This document shows positions 23,882-31,899 of a DNA stretch of 64,000 bases, piece by piece. Under the pieces are notes generated by a model, which was given only the letters and a program-made list of their open reading frames with translations, ran no database searches and was not told where the DNA came from. The DNA comes from an uncultured Clostridia bacterium (GTDB taxonomy: Bacteria > Bacillota > Clostridia > Oscillospirales > Acutalibacteraceae): NCBI GenBank assembly GCA_947630285.1, contig CANRHD010000001.1:62001-126000 (forward strand), in the 5' to 3' direction. The position numbers and the translations under genes are program-made. Each line of letters begins with the position of its first letter. The stretch's first letter is position 1.

Positions 23882-24663
23882 GAAGCTTCAAGTACCCATT
23901 CGGGGTTGTAGTGAATGGAATTGATTACAATTTCAAAGTGCAGATGCGGCCCCGTAGCCTGCCCCGTAGAACCGACCTCGGCTATGACATCGCCTGCCTT
24001 TACCCTGTCGCCCTTTTTGACCAAGAGCTTTGCGCAATGGCAGTAAACCGTTGTAATGTTGCCCGATTTTAAAAATATATAATTTCCCCTTGCCTGGGAG
24101 CTTGTCGCCCTGTCCACAACGCCGTCAAAGGCGGCTTTTATGGGCGTTCCCTCGGGGGAAGCTATGTCAAGCCCGGAATGAAAGCCGTACTTTTTCGTTA
24201 CGGGATTTTTTCTGTAACCGAAGTTTGATGTGATCCTCGTTGACTCAACGGGCCTTACAATCTCAGTGCTCAAAAACACGGGGGAAAAAGAGGCGTCCTC
24301 TTTCGGATGCAGTAAATCCTCTCCGCCGGCACCGTCTAAGTTTTCCGCATCGCCGGCGCTTGCTTCGCCGTTTGCGGACGCTCTCGGCCTTGAGAGAAAA
24401 TTAAGCACGGATTTCGCTCCGTCCGCAAGCTCCTTTGCGGTCATATCATTTTGCATAATGCCGATATAAAAGCTTCTTATCTGTTTGAAGCTGTCGTTCT
24501 GTTTTTTGTAAAAGGCAAAAAGCACAAGAAATATCAGCAGAAAAACGACAAACTGGACAATTATAACGGGAGTTATAAAATCAACGGGCTTTATATCCCC
24601 GTCTTCGCCGCCGTGCCTTGAACGCCTGTAATTTCTTTCGTATTCTCTTGTTTCGTATTCCAT
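23878..24663 (-). CDS. Membrane-anchored M23/LytM peptidase, SpoIVFA-like
   Basis: 261 residues: a basic cytoplasmic N-terminus, one membrane segment (about 28-51, PVIIVQFVVFLLIFLVLFAF), a low-complexity linker, and a C-terminal M23 domain (about 140-258). The LytM zinc motifs look intact: GFHSGLDIA (HxxxD) and HLHFE (HxH). Its stop overlaps the next start by 4 bp (ATGA). The position before an M50 protease matches spoIVFA-spoIVFB, where SpoIVFA anchors and inhibits the protease. SpoIIQ or a general wall endopeptidase is the alternative. Confidence 0.78.
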   Translation of the reverse strand: MEYETREYERNYRRSRHGGEDGDIKPVDFITPVIIVQFVVFLLIFLVLFAFYKKQNDSFKQIRSFYIGIMQNDMTAKELADGAKSVLNFLSRPRASANGEASAGDAENLDGAGGEDLLHPKEDASFSPVFLSTEIVRPVESTRITSNFGYRKNPVTKKYGFHSGLDIASPEGTPIKAAFDGVVDRATSSQARGNYIFLKSGNITTVYCHCAKLLVKKGDRVKAGDVIAEVGSTGQATGPHLHFEIVINSIHYNPEWVLEAS

Positions 24664-24760
24664 ACAATCACCCGATTAAGGATATGAAACAAAATTTAAG
24701 AAAATTACTGTAATAATTTTAAATTTCAACATCATATAATTTTCCCGAAGGAGGAATGTT

Positions 24761-25015
24761 ATGTCCACGGCTGTTTATTGCCTGTTTTTGGTTGCAGGGC
24801 TTGCTGTTCTTATTTCGATGCTTAAAACCAAAAGATTTTTTTCCGCTCTTATTTTTTCTGCGCTTCAGGGGATTATCGCCCTGTTCGCCGCTAATTTTAT
24901 AGGAGATTTTGCCGGTATGAGCATAAGCATAAATCCGCATACGCTCGTGTTATGCGCCGCAGGCGGTATTCCGGCGGTAATATTTTTGCTGTCATTGGGA
25001 GTACTTTTCAAATAA
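24761..25015 (+). CDS. bofA: Pro-sigma-K processing inhibitor BofA family protein
   Basis: 84 residues, with two or three hydrophobic segments and the BofA C-terminal signature INPHTLVLCAAGGIPAVIFLLSLGVLF. The ATG has AAGGAGG 7 bases upstream. BofA inhibits SpoIVFB until the forespore signal arrives. Here it is divergent from the SpoIVFA/FB-like pair across a 97-bp AT-rich gap, which supports that assignment. Downstream lies the promoter of tRNA-Val. Confidence 0.82.
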   Translation: MSTAVYCLFLVAGLAVLISMLKTKRFFSALIFSALQGIIALFAANFIGDFAGMSISINPHTLVLCAAGGIPAVIFLLSLGVLFK

Positions 25016-25021
25016 TTCCGG

Positions 25022-25050
25022 TTGATTTTTTTAAAAACATATAGTATAAT
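25022..25050 (+). promoter_or_regulatory. Promoter of tRNA-Val
   Basis: TTGATT (25022-25027), 17 bp, TATAAT (25045-25050), 29 bp before the tRNA. Confidence 0.8.
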
Positions 25051-25079
25051 GGACAGGCAACATAAAAATATGGTCTTTA

Positions 25080-25155
25080 GGAATCATAGCTCAGCTGGCA
25101 GAGCATCCGCTTGACGTGCGGAAGGTCATAGGTTCGAGCCCTATTGGTTCCACCA
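25080..25155 (+). tRNA. tRNA-Val (GAC anticodon)
   Basis: 76 nt with CCA encoded. The acceptor GGAATCA pairs with TGGTTCC, the anticodon stem TCCGC/GCGGA has loop TTGACGT (anticodon GAC), and the T loop is TTCGAGC. Confidence 0.96.
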
Positions 25156-25159
25156 AAAT

Positions 25160-25188
25160 CGGCAAGGCGCAGGCTCTTGCCGGTTTTT
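25160..25188 (+). terminator. Terminator of tRNA-Val
   Basis: CGGCAAG (25160-25166) pairs with CTTGCCG (25176-25182), followed by GTTTTTA. Confidence 0.88.
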
Positions 25189-25280
25189 ACTTATTCGGTC
25201 CGCATTTTTTAAGATATTTTTGCTTTTTGTAAGTAAAATTAAATAAATTATTAAAAATTTTTTAATATTGATTTTTCTTA

Positions 25281-25309
25281 TTGACCGATTAAATAAAATA
25301 AAGTAAAAT
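25281..25309 (+). promoter_or_regulatory. Promoter of the gene at 25366
   Basis: TTGACC (25281-25286), 17 bp, TAAAAT (25304-25309), in a very AT-rich spacer. Confidence 0.65.
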
Positions 25310-25365
25310 AAATACATATTAATTTAACTATCTTCTTTTTTATATAAATAAATTGGTGATTAAAA

Positions 25366-26037
25366 ATGAAAAAAATATTTGCTTTTGAAGTATTTGATAT
25401 AATACCCTGCCCCGAGGGGATTATTTTTTCGCAGAAACAGCTTTATAACGGTACAAGCTATAAGGTTAGTTTTTTTATGTATAACAATCAGACGGGAAAA
25501 ACCGTTCCCGTAACCAAAGATGTGTATCTCGCATATAAATTTGGCGAGAATTTTGAGACTATTGCGGAGTCTATCGGCGACTATGTTTCGTGCGAGGCAA
25601 CGATTTTTAAGAACGGGAGCGTCGGCATAGTTTATCCGTCGGGCGAAACGGGTCTTTTTGACAAAAGAGGCAGAAACATCTGGACGGGCGACCTGCTTTA
25701 CCGCGACTGCCCGATAAGCAGTATTGTTGCCGACGGCACGCAGTTTTGGACCGCCATACCCCTGCAAAACTCGATTATAAGCTATTCCGTTGTTCACAAA
25801 AAGTTTAATATGAGAATAGGCTCCGAGAACTCTCCTACATTTTCGGAACCTGTCTTTGTAAGCATTTACGGGAACGATATTTTTGTCTGCAACGCAGGCT
25901 CAAACAAAATCCGCACCGTAAGCCTCGGAAACTATATCGCAAACGACTACAAGCAGTTTTCCGAGCCTGTTTACAAATACATTCGTTCCGCAGGAAAGGA
26001 ATATGTCGTTTTGACTTCGGGTGTTTATGAGCTTTAA
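25366..26037 (+). CDS. Hypothetical protein, 223 residues
   Basis: I do not recognise a family. There is no signal peptide or membrane segment. The sequence is rich in aromatic and beta-prone stretches with repeated short units (FDKRGRNIWTGDLLY, TQFWTAIPLQNSIISYSV, FVSIYGNDIFVCNAGSNKIRTV) suggestive of a beta-propeller-like fold in the cytoplasm; this is a guess from pattern only. The start has a weak GGTG site, but a good promoter lies upstream and a strong terminator downstream, so it is probably a real single gene. Base composition is like its neighbours. Confidence 0.75.
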   Translation: MKKIFAFEVFDIIPCPEGIIFSQKQLYNGTSYKVSFFMYNNQTGKTVPVTKDVYLAYKFGENFETIAESIGDYVSCEATIFKNGSVGIVYPSGETGLFDKRGRNIWTGDLLYRDCPISSIVADGTQFWTAIPLQNSIISYSVVHKKFNMRIGSENSPTFSEPVFVSIYGNDIFVCNAGSNKIRTVSLGNYIANDYKQFSEPVYKYIRSAGKEYVVLTSGVYEL

Positions 26038-26069
26038 GCGCTTGCTTAAAAAAATTTTATAAAAGCAAA

Positions 26070-26101
26070 GGGTGAAGGTTTAAGCCTCCACCCTGTTTTT
26101 T
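26070..26101. terminator. Bidirectional terminator
   Basis: GGGTG-A-AGG (26070-26078) pairs with CCT-C-CACCC (26085-26093), followed by TGTTTTTTA. It lies between convergent genes. Confidence 0.8.
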
Positions 26102-26900
26102 ATTCCCATATAATTTCAAGCTTATCGATATTAAGTCCGTTGTTTGTCGGATACCAGCTTTTGCCGAGCCGGACGCTTTCCTTGGCGCACTTCATATTTA
26201 TTTTAAGGAGCTTTGAGCAGTTGTAAAAAGCGTATTCCCCTATTTCCTCTAAGCCCTTGGGGAGCGTTATTTCTTTCAGTTCGGAGCAGTAGCCGAATGC
26301 GTCCTTGCCTATATATTCGAGCGAGTCGGGGATTGAAATATCCGTAAGCGAGGAACAGCGGAAAAACGCTTTTTCCTCAATGGTTTTTAATTTTGAAGGA
26401 AGCGTCAGGCTTTTAAGACCGGAGCATTTGTAAAAGCATTTTGTCCGCAGGGTTTTTACGCTGTCGGGGATTACGAAGCTCTCCCCTTTTGCGGCAGGAT
26501 AAAACAACAGGGTTTTCATATCCTTTGTGTAAAGGACGCCGTCTACACAGCAGAAATTTTTGTTTTCCTCGCTTACCTCAAACGCTTTCAGGCTCTGATT
26601 GTTTTCAAACGCCCATACGCCTATGTTTTCTACATTTTTACCGATTTTTATAACCTCGACGCTCTCAAGGTTACAGCCTGCAAAATCCGCAATATCCGTG
26701 ACGGGCGAGCCCTCGTATTCGTCGGGTATGACTACGGTTTTGATTGTAGTGTTGTTGGGAAGCTCCGTAACGGTCGCATTTGAATTTTCGACCTTATATT
26801 TTATTTTTGTGTTTTCCGCCGGAAGCTGACCGTTACAGCCCGAAAACAGCACGGCGACGGCGAATAAAATGCAAACGGCGGAAATTATTTTCCGTTTCAT
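26100..26900 (-). CDS. LRR (BspA-type) lipoprotein
   Basis: 266 residues. The N-terminus MKRKIISAVCILFAVAVLFSGC is a lipoprotein signal with the lipid-attached Cys at residue 22. The rest is BspA-like leucine-rich repeats (units such as IPDSVKTLRTKCFYKCSGL, LPSKLKTIEEKAFFRCSSL, IPDSLEYIGKDAFGYCSEL). It is an extracytoplasmic binding or adhesion protein of unknown ligand. Its start overlaps the stop of the transporter gene upstream by 4 bp, so it is coupled to it. That is unusual for a BspA protein, and it may act as a surface component of that uptake system (inference). Confidence 0.88.
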   Translation of the reverse strand: MKRKIISAVCILFAVAVLFSGCNGQLPAENTKIKYKVENSNATVTELPNNTTIKTVVIPDEYEGSPVTDIADFAGCNLESVEVIKIGKNVENIGVWAFENNQSLKAFEVSEENKNFCCVDGVLYTKDMKTLLFYPAAKGESFVIPDSVKTLRTKCFYKCSGLKSLTLPSKLKTIEEKAFFRCSSLTDISIPDSLEYIGKDAFGYCSELKEITLPKGLEEIGEYAFYNCSKLLKINMKCAKESVRLGKSWYPTNNGLNIDKLEIIWE

Positions 26901-28579
26901 ATCTCGCTCACCTCCTGCATTTGCGCCTCGCCTTTCTCAAACTCCTCAAGGCGAACCTTTAAGTCCTCAACGCATTTATCATATTTCTCCCTTGTAAGGT
27001 CGTAGAATAAATACGGTATGGTTACAAGCACAAGCGATATAATCGTTGTCCAGGTGTAAATCGAAAATACCTTGGTGAGTATTGCCGAGTCGTAAAGCAC
27101 ATCCCAGTCCGAGGTGAAGCCGACGAGCTTCAGCATATACGGAACTATGTAGCTTATCGCCATGGAAACCGGATTTAAAAACCAGGTGAAAATTCCCGAC
27201 ATGGAGTCGGCTCTTTCGTTGTATTTCCACTGGTGGTAAGTCTGAACATCTGCGCCGAAGCCGGAGCCTACGCCGTCTACTATGGGCTGTATTGTGTTTC
27301 TCAGGGTAAGGGAAATCAGGAACACAAATATGTTTCCGAGCTTTACCGCCAGGACTATTCCCAGGGTCATCAATATAGTAACTCCCCGTGAAACCAAAAG
27401 TATGCTTCTTTTTTCAAAGCGTTTTGTAAGTATGGGGCAGAGAATGTTTCCCAAAGTCATACCCACAACGACTATATTGGCCGCCACGCCGGAAAACCAT
27501 TCCATTCTGAGCGAATAAATAAACCACCAGCCCAAAAGGTTGCCTATCAGCCACTGATACTGGCCGAGGACATTTGAAATATTGATAATCCAAAAATATT
27601 TGTTTTTAAGCACATTTTTTGCGCCCTTAAAGAATGTGACCTTGGCACGCTTTTCTATGGGAGCTTCGATAACCCTCTCCTTGCACTTTACGACGGCAAG
27701 GGAAAGGAATGCGCCCGTAAACGCAAAAATCGGCACAAACACCCTGTAGGTTTTAAGGTTGAGGTAACCGCCCGTAACATGTATGAGCATGGGCAGGAAC
27801 ATATTGATAATCGACGGGAAAAATCCCGTAATTATCGGAGCTATCGAATAGAACCTCTGCCTTTCCTGCGAATTGGGCGTCATAAAGGTTACCATACCGC
27901 CGACATTTATCCAGTTTTGATAGAAATAGTTTAAAAGAGAAAATGTAAAGTTTAAAATTATCAGCCTTTTTGTGTAGCTCATTTCAAGCAGCGGCAAATA
28001 CGGAATAACCGACATTATGACGGCGGAGGGTATTCCGCATATTACAAGGAAAGGTTTAATCCTGCCGTACTTTGCGCTGAACGCCCTTCTTATACCCCAG
28101 GTAATGTAATTTGTAATGCCGGCAATAAGCAAATTGTTGCCGACAAGCTGAGGGAAGCCCTTAATTATGAACTCAAACCTTGCCGACGGTATAAAGTAGC
28201 AGCATATGCCTATGATAATTTCCGCAGAATACGCTATATGGGCAAATACTTTCATCTTGGGGGTTAATCTGCCGTGGTTTTCAAAAATAAGAACGCCTAT
28301 GGGATTAAAGAATATAAGAATATACCCTATAACCGTACCCATCATTCCTATAATGGTAAAATCAAGATTTGAAATGCCCATTATGGAGCCGGTAAAATAT
28401 GTGGCGGAGAAAGTCATTATTGCGGCAAAGGTCATAAAAATATATGTTCCGCCCTGCATTGCCGTGTATGCCACAAACTCGCTGAGGGATACATACTCTC
28501 CCTTGGCCGGATTTTTCCAATGCTCTTTGACATAGCCCGGAGCGGCCTTAACCGTAGACTTAATACTTTTTATATCCAT
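26897..28579 (-). CDS. MFS transporter, GPH-like
   Basis: 560 residues with about 12 hydrophobic segments. Segments such as ISNLDFTIIGMMGTVIGYILIFFNPIGVLI and FSAKYGRIKPFLVICGIPSA resemble GPH/MFS_2 carriers, and the protein carries a charged C-terminal tail (LTREKYDKCVEDLKVRLEEFEKG). Two ATGs are possible (28582, 28579); I prefer 28579 because GGGGGG lies 6 bases before it. A longer frame from 28705 runs through the operator palindrome and is rejected. It is followed by an overlapping LRR lipoprotein gene. Substrate unknown. Confidence 0.82.
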   Translation of the reverse strand: MDIKSIKSTVKAAPGYVKEHWKNPAKGEYVSLSEFVAYTAMQGGTYIFMTFAAIMTFSATYFTGSIMGISNLDFTIIGMMGTVIGYILIFFNPIGVLIFENHGRLTPKMKVFAHIAYSAEIIIGICCYFIPSARFEFIIKGFPQLVGNNLLIAGITNYITWGIRRAFSAKYGRIKPFLVICGIPSAVIMSVIPYLPLLEMSYTKRLIILNFTFSLLNYFYQNWINVGGMVTFMTPNSQERQRFYSIAPIITGFFPSIINMFLPMLIHVTGGYLNLKTYRVFVPIFAFTGAFLSLAVVKCKERVIEAPIEKRAKVTFFKGAKNVLKNKYFWIINISNVLGQYQWLIGNLLGWWFIYSLRMEWFSGVAANIVVVGMTLGNILCPILTKRFEKRSILLVSRGVTILMTLGIVLAVKLGNIFVFLISLTLRNTIQPIVDGVGSGFGADVQTYHQWKYNERADSMSGIFTWFLNPVSMAISYIVPYMLKLVGFTSDWDVLYDSAILTKVFSIYTWTTIISLVLVTIPYLFYDLTREKYDKCVEDLKVRLEEFEKGEAQMQEVSEI

Positions 28580-28596
28580 CATTTTCCCCCCTGTTT

Positions 28597-28623
28597 TAAT
28601 GATACAAATTAATTGTATCATTA
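28597..28623 (-). promoter_or_regulatory. Palindromic operator before the GPH-like transporter
   Basis: Perfect 11-bp arms TAATGATACAA/TTGTATCATTA with a 5-bp centre, 18 bp before the start codon at 28579. No T-run follows. It is likely a repressor site, with the regulator not in this window. A weak promoter (TTTGCC-16-TATATT) may lie just upstream. Confidence 0.65.
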
Positions 28624-28698
28624 CAGGCCGAAATATACAATAAAAATAAGCAAGGCAAAATACACAAATTTTTTGCCTATAAAATGTAGAAATATCCA

Positions 28699-28727
28699 TT
28701 GACATTTTGGTTATTTTATTGTAAATT
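28699..28727 (+). promoter_or_regulatory. Promoter of the gene at 28787
   Basis: TTGACA (28699-28704), 17 bp, TAAATT (28722-28727), 60 bp before the ATG. Confidence 0.75.
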
Positions 28728-28786
28728 ATAAGAGTATTATTTTGTGTTATTATATATTAATGCAAAACTGAAAGGGGACCACATAA

Positions 28787-29803
28787 ATGTCTAAAAAAGA
28801 AAAAATTCCGTCAACACCGGAAACCAGGGCAAAAGAACTTGCCGACAAGCAGGAAGTCAGAAAAGCTTTTAAAAAGACTTTCTTCCCTGCACTTGCAATT
28901 TGTCTTTGTCTGTTATTGATTTATTCTGTAAGCTACATAGCTTTCTTCAAACCGGTTGATGTTACCGAGGAGAGTAATATTCCGGTTGTAAATAACAACG
29001 CAAGCGTGAACACCGGCAGCTCCGTTGCAGGTTCGGACGCCGCCAACACCCCGGCAGGTACGGGCGACACCGGCAGCACGGGAGGCGCCGCTTCGGGCAC
29101 TTCCGGCGGTTCTGCTTCACAGGGCGGCTCAACAGGCGGTTCAGCGGCCGCTATTTCCGCTTCAAGCTCTACTGCCGATGTTGTAAACTATTTCAACACC
29201 GTAATCAACAAGGTTAAGCCGAACGCCAAGAAGATTACTCTTGTAAAAGAGCTTAATAAGGAAGCCGGCGGCATCGAGGGCAACCTCCCCGGTACGCTCA
29301 CAAGCATTGCAAACTCGCTTATCGCAAGCAACATGGGCGAAAAGGATCTCAGCACTCTTGACCCGGGCGCTGTAAACGCTACAACGGTTGAGCAGAAAAA
29401 CGCCATGTTCCCTGTTGAAAACGAATCCTGGTCAAGTAAGCTTACTGCCGATGATGTTGAAAAGGCAGAGGTTCAGGAAAACGGCGGCAAATATGTTATT
29501 ACCCTTCACATCAAGGCTGACGAGCCCAGCGCAGATACCGCTCACGGCGTAGGCCACAATGGTAAGATTTTCTCGGTTGTTATGCCTTCGATAGTTACTG
29601 ATAACGCAGGCCCTGCCTCTTCGCTTATCAAGAATGTTAAGACAGGTCACAAGGACGGTATTGTAAAAATCACCGTTGACAAAGCTACAGGCAATGTTAC
29701 AGACGCTTTCTATTCATATGTTTGGACGCTTTCTTTGAGCGCTTTGGGCGCCGACCTTTCTATCCCCTTCGGTCTTGAAAAAACATTTACAATAGCTTGG
29801 TAA
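28787..29803 (+). CDS. Membrane-anchored hypothetical protein with Gly/Ser-rich linker
   Basis: 338 residues; no known family recognised. A charged cytoplasmic N-terminus (1-31) is followed by one membrane segment (FFPALAICLCLLLIYSVSYIAFF, about 32-54). A low-complexity Gly/Ser/Thr/Ala linker (about 72-130) and a folded extracytoplasmic domain (about 130-338, starting STADVVNYFNTVINKVKPNAKKITLVKE) follow. A strong promoter, an AAAGGGG site and an intrinsic terminator make it a well-bounded single gene. Codon use looks optimised (many GGC, AAC, CTT, GTT), suggesting good expression. It could be a surface or envelope protein. Confidence 0.8.
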   Translation: MSKKEKIPSTPETRAKELADKQEVRKAFKKTFFPALAICLCLLLIYSVSYIAFFKPVDVTEESNIPVVNNNASVNTGSSVAGSDAANTPAGTGDTGSTGGAASGTSGGSASQGGSTGGSAAAISASSSTADVVNYFNTVINKVKPNAKKITLVKELNKEAGGIEGNLPGTLTSIANSLIASNMGEKDLSTLDPGAVNATTVEQKNAMFPVENESWSSKLTADDVEKAEVQENGGKYVITLHIKADEPSADTAHGVGHNGKIFSVVMPSIVTDNAGPASSLIKNVKTGHKDGIVKITVDKATGNVTDAFYSYVWTLSLSALGADLSIPFGLEKTFTIAW

Positions 29804-29831
29804 TATTTTGCAATAAATTTTTTATGAAAAG

Positions 29832-29860
29832 AGCCTCAAACGAGGCTTTTTTCTTTTTTT
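29832..29860 (+). terminator. Terminator of the gene at 28787
   Basis: AGCCTC (29832-29837) pairs with GAGGCT (29842-29847), followed by a long T-rich run. Confidence 0.9.
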
Positions 29861-29885
29861 GTTGATTTTGCCGTGCGTTAATTTA

Positions 29886-29913
29886 TTGACAATAGGAATA
29901 AGTATGTTATAAT
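29886..29913 (+). promoter_or_regulatory. Promoter of the epimerase/zinc-ribbon gene
   Basis: TTGACA (29886-29891), 16 bp, TATAAT (29908-29913), both exact consensus. Confidence 0.85.
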
Positions 29914-29946
29914 ATTTTTGACTAAAATAAAATGAGGTGGAAGTAT

Positions 29947-31512
29947 ATGGCAGACAAAAAAACCGTTATGCTTACAGGCGGATCGGGCAATATGGGTTTT
30001 GCCGGATTTAATGAGCTGTATGCAAAAAAAGACAAGTTCAACATCACTCTTCTTTTAAGGAACAGTGAGAAGAACAGAGAAAAGTTCAAGGCATATCTTA
30101 ACGACCCGTCGGTACGCATAGTTTGGGGTGATTTAACCAAATACGAAGATGTACTCAACGCTGTAAACGGCGCTGACTATGTTCTTCATGTAGGGGGAAT
30201 GGTATCGCCTGCCGCTGACTGGAAGCCCTACAGAACGCAAAAGACAAATATCGGCGCCGCCGAAAACATTTGTAAAGCCGTTCTTGCCCAGCCCGACCCC
30301 GACGCAGTTAAAGTTTGCTACATAGGCACCGTTGCCGAAACCGGCGACAGAAACTATCCCATTCATTGGGGCCGTTGCGGAGACCCCTTAAAGGTTTCGA
30401 TTTATGACCATTATGCCGTTTCAAAATGCCGTGCCGAGGCAGTTTTTGTTGAAAGCGGTATCAAAAACTGGGTTGTAATGCGCCAGTCAGGTATCCTCTA
30501 CCCCAATATTCTTAAAAATATGGATCCTATTATGTTCCATGTACCGATCAACGGCGTTCTTGAATGGTGTACCGTTGAGGACTCCGGCCGTCTCCTTGCA
30601 AATCTTTGCGACGAGGACTCAAAGGGCAACCTCGGCGGCGACTTCTGGAACCATTTCTTCAATATAGGTTCAGGTCAGGAATACAGAATTTCAAACTATG
30701 AATTTGAAGTGCTTCTTCTCGGCACTCTCGGCCTTGCCGGTCCCGAAAAGCTCTTTGACCCCAACTGGTTCATCACAAAGAACTTCCACGGTCAGTTCTA
30801 TGCGGACGGCGACAAGCTTGAGGAGTTCCTTCACTTCCGTGAAAATCTCCCGGTTAAGGATTACTTTAACCGCCTTGCAGATCAGGTTGAGTTCTACTTT
30901 AAAATTCCGAGATACCTCCCCAAAAATTTGGTTGCGGCCTGCGCTAAGCCGTTTATGAAAAAAATTGCGTCCACCCCCGATTTCGGAACGCTTGACTGGG
31001 TTGCAAAGGACAACAAGGTTCGTATGAGCGCTTACTACGGCTCAAAGGCCGAGTGGGAAAAAATTCCTGCAAAGTGGGAAGACTTTGAAATTATCAACTT
31101 TGAAAAGGAAAGCTCTGCCGCCGAGAAATTTAAGCTTGACCACGGCTATGACGAGTCAAAGCCCGAATCCGAGCTTGACATCGAGGATATGAAGCAGGCG
31201 GCGAAGTTCAGAGGCGGAGAATGTCTTTCAGAGAGTATGACTAAGGGCGATATGGCGACAAAGCTTAAATGGAAGTGCGGCCACTGCGGCGCTGAATTTG
31301 AAGCGAGCCCTGCGCTTATTCTTCTCGGCGGCCATTGGTGCCCCGAGTGCTACATTCCCCATAAGGCATGGGATTACGACTCAATCGCAAAGACAAATCC
31401 GTTCTTCGCACAGGTTTGGTATCCCAACCATACCAAGGAAGAAAATAACCGTTATGAATTTGACGAGCTGTTCCATATTGACGGTAAGCCCTGGGACGAA
31501 ATTAAGAGATAA
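29947..31512 (+). CDS. NAD-dependent epimerase/dehydratase with C-terminal zinc-ribbon domain
   Basis: 521 residues. Residues 1 to about 300 are an extended SDR: the TGGSGNMGFAGF nucleotide-binding loop, an acidic WGDLTK, and an active-site Tyr-x-x-x-Lys in YDHYAVSK, near the expected spacing. A linker of about 100 residues follows. Residues about 415-521 hold a treble-clef/zinc-ribbon unit: KWKCGHCGAEFEASP with HWCPECY. I do not know a named family with this pairing. The substrate is unknown, probably a nucleotide-sugar or lipid-linked sugar. ATG 29947 has AGGTGG 7 bases upstream. It is the only gene between a consensus promoter and the terminator at 31528. Confidence 0.85.
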   Translation: MADKKTVMLTGGSGNMGFAGFNELYAKKDKFNITLLLRNSEKNREKFKAYLNDPSVRIVWGDLTKYEDVLNAVNGADYVLHVGGMVSPAADWKPYRTQKTNIGAAENICKAVLAQPDPDAVKVCYIGTVAETGDRNYPIHWGRCGDPLKVSIYDHYAVSKCRAEAVFVESGIKNWVVMRQSGILYPNILKNMDPIMFHVPINGVLEWCTVEDSGRLLANLCDEDSKGNLGGDFWNHFFNIGSGQEYRISNYEFEVLLLGTLGLAGPEKLFDPNWFITKNFHGQFYADGDKLEEFLHFRENLPVKDYFNRLADQVEFYFKIPRYLPKNLVAACAKPFMKKIASTPDFGTLDWVAKDNKVRMSAYYGSKAEWEKIPAKWEDFEIINFEKESSAAEKFKLDHGYDESKPESELDIEDMKQAAKFRGGECLSESMTKGDMATKLKWKCGHCGAEFEASPALILLGGHWCPECYIPHKAWDYDSIAKTNPFFAQVWYPNHTKEENNRYEFDELFHIDGKPWDEIKR

Positions 31513-31527
31513 CAGCGGCAAGCTTTT

Positions 31528-31818
31528 AAGGGTGGGAATTTTCCCGCCCTTTTGTTTTGAAAAAATGTGTGTCGGCATATTTATAAAAGTAATAAAATTA
31601 TGGGAACCCCCGGCGAGGGTTCCCCACCGAAAAACAGTCCACCGGACTGTTTTTCGCCCCTCCTGCGCTTTTTTGAGTATAAGTGTTTCGCAGTCTGCGG
31701 ACTGCGACGGGGGCTTTGCCCCTCGACCCCACCGTCCTTTTGTAAAAGGCGGCCGAAAACTTTTAATATTGCAAAGCGATTTATTGGCAGGTGGGAATTT
31801 TCCCGCCCTTTATTTTTG
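31528..31818. repeat. Hairpin-rich intergenic repeat flanked by duplicated terminators
   Basis: The stretch starts with a terminator hairpin AAGGG-T-GGGAA/TTCCC-G-CCCTT (31528-31550 plus T-run) and ends with a near-copy. GGTGGGAATTTTCCCGCCC occurs at 31531 and 31790, 22 identical bases in all, 259 bp apart. Between them are several hairpins: GGGAACCC/GGGTTCCC, GAAAAACAGTCC/GGACTGTTTTTC, GCAGTC/GACTGC and GGGGC-TTTG-CCCC. No ORF is convincing. The GC content and palindromes look like an interspersed intergenic repeat or a MITE-like insert that duplicated the terminator. Confidence 0.65.
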
Positions 31819-31899
31819 CTTTTTTGTTGAATTTTTTTGTGTGAAATGTTAAAATAATTGTATAAATTGTAAAAGTAACCGTCAAAAGAGGAAGCAATT

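Noticed and set aside
28580..28705. Upstream extension of the GPH-like transporter
   Set aside because: The extra 41-42 residues are translated operator palindrome and AT-rich leader; the GGGGGG site supports 28579.
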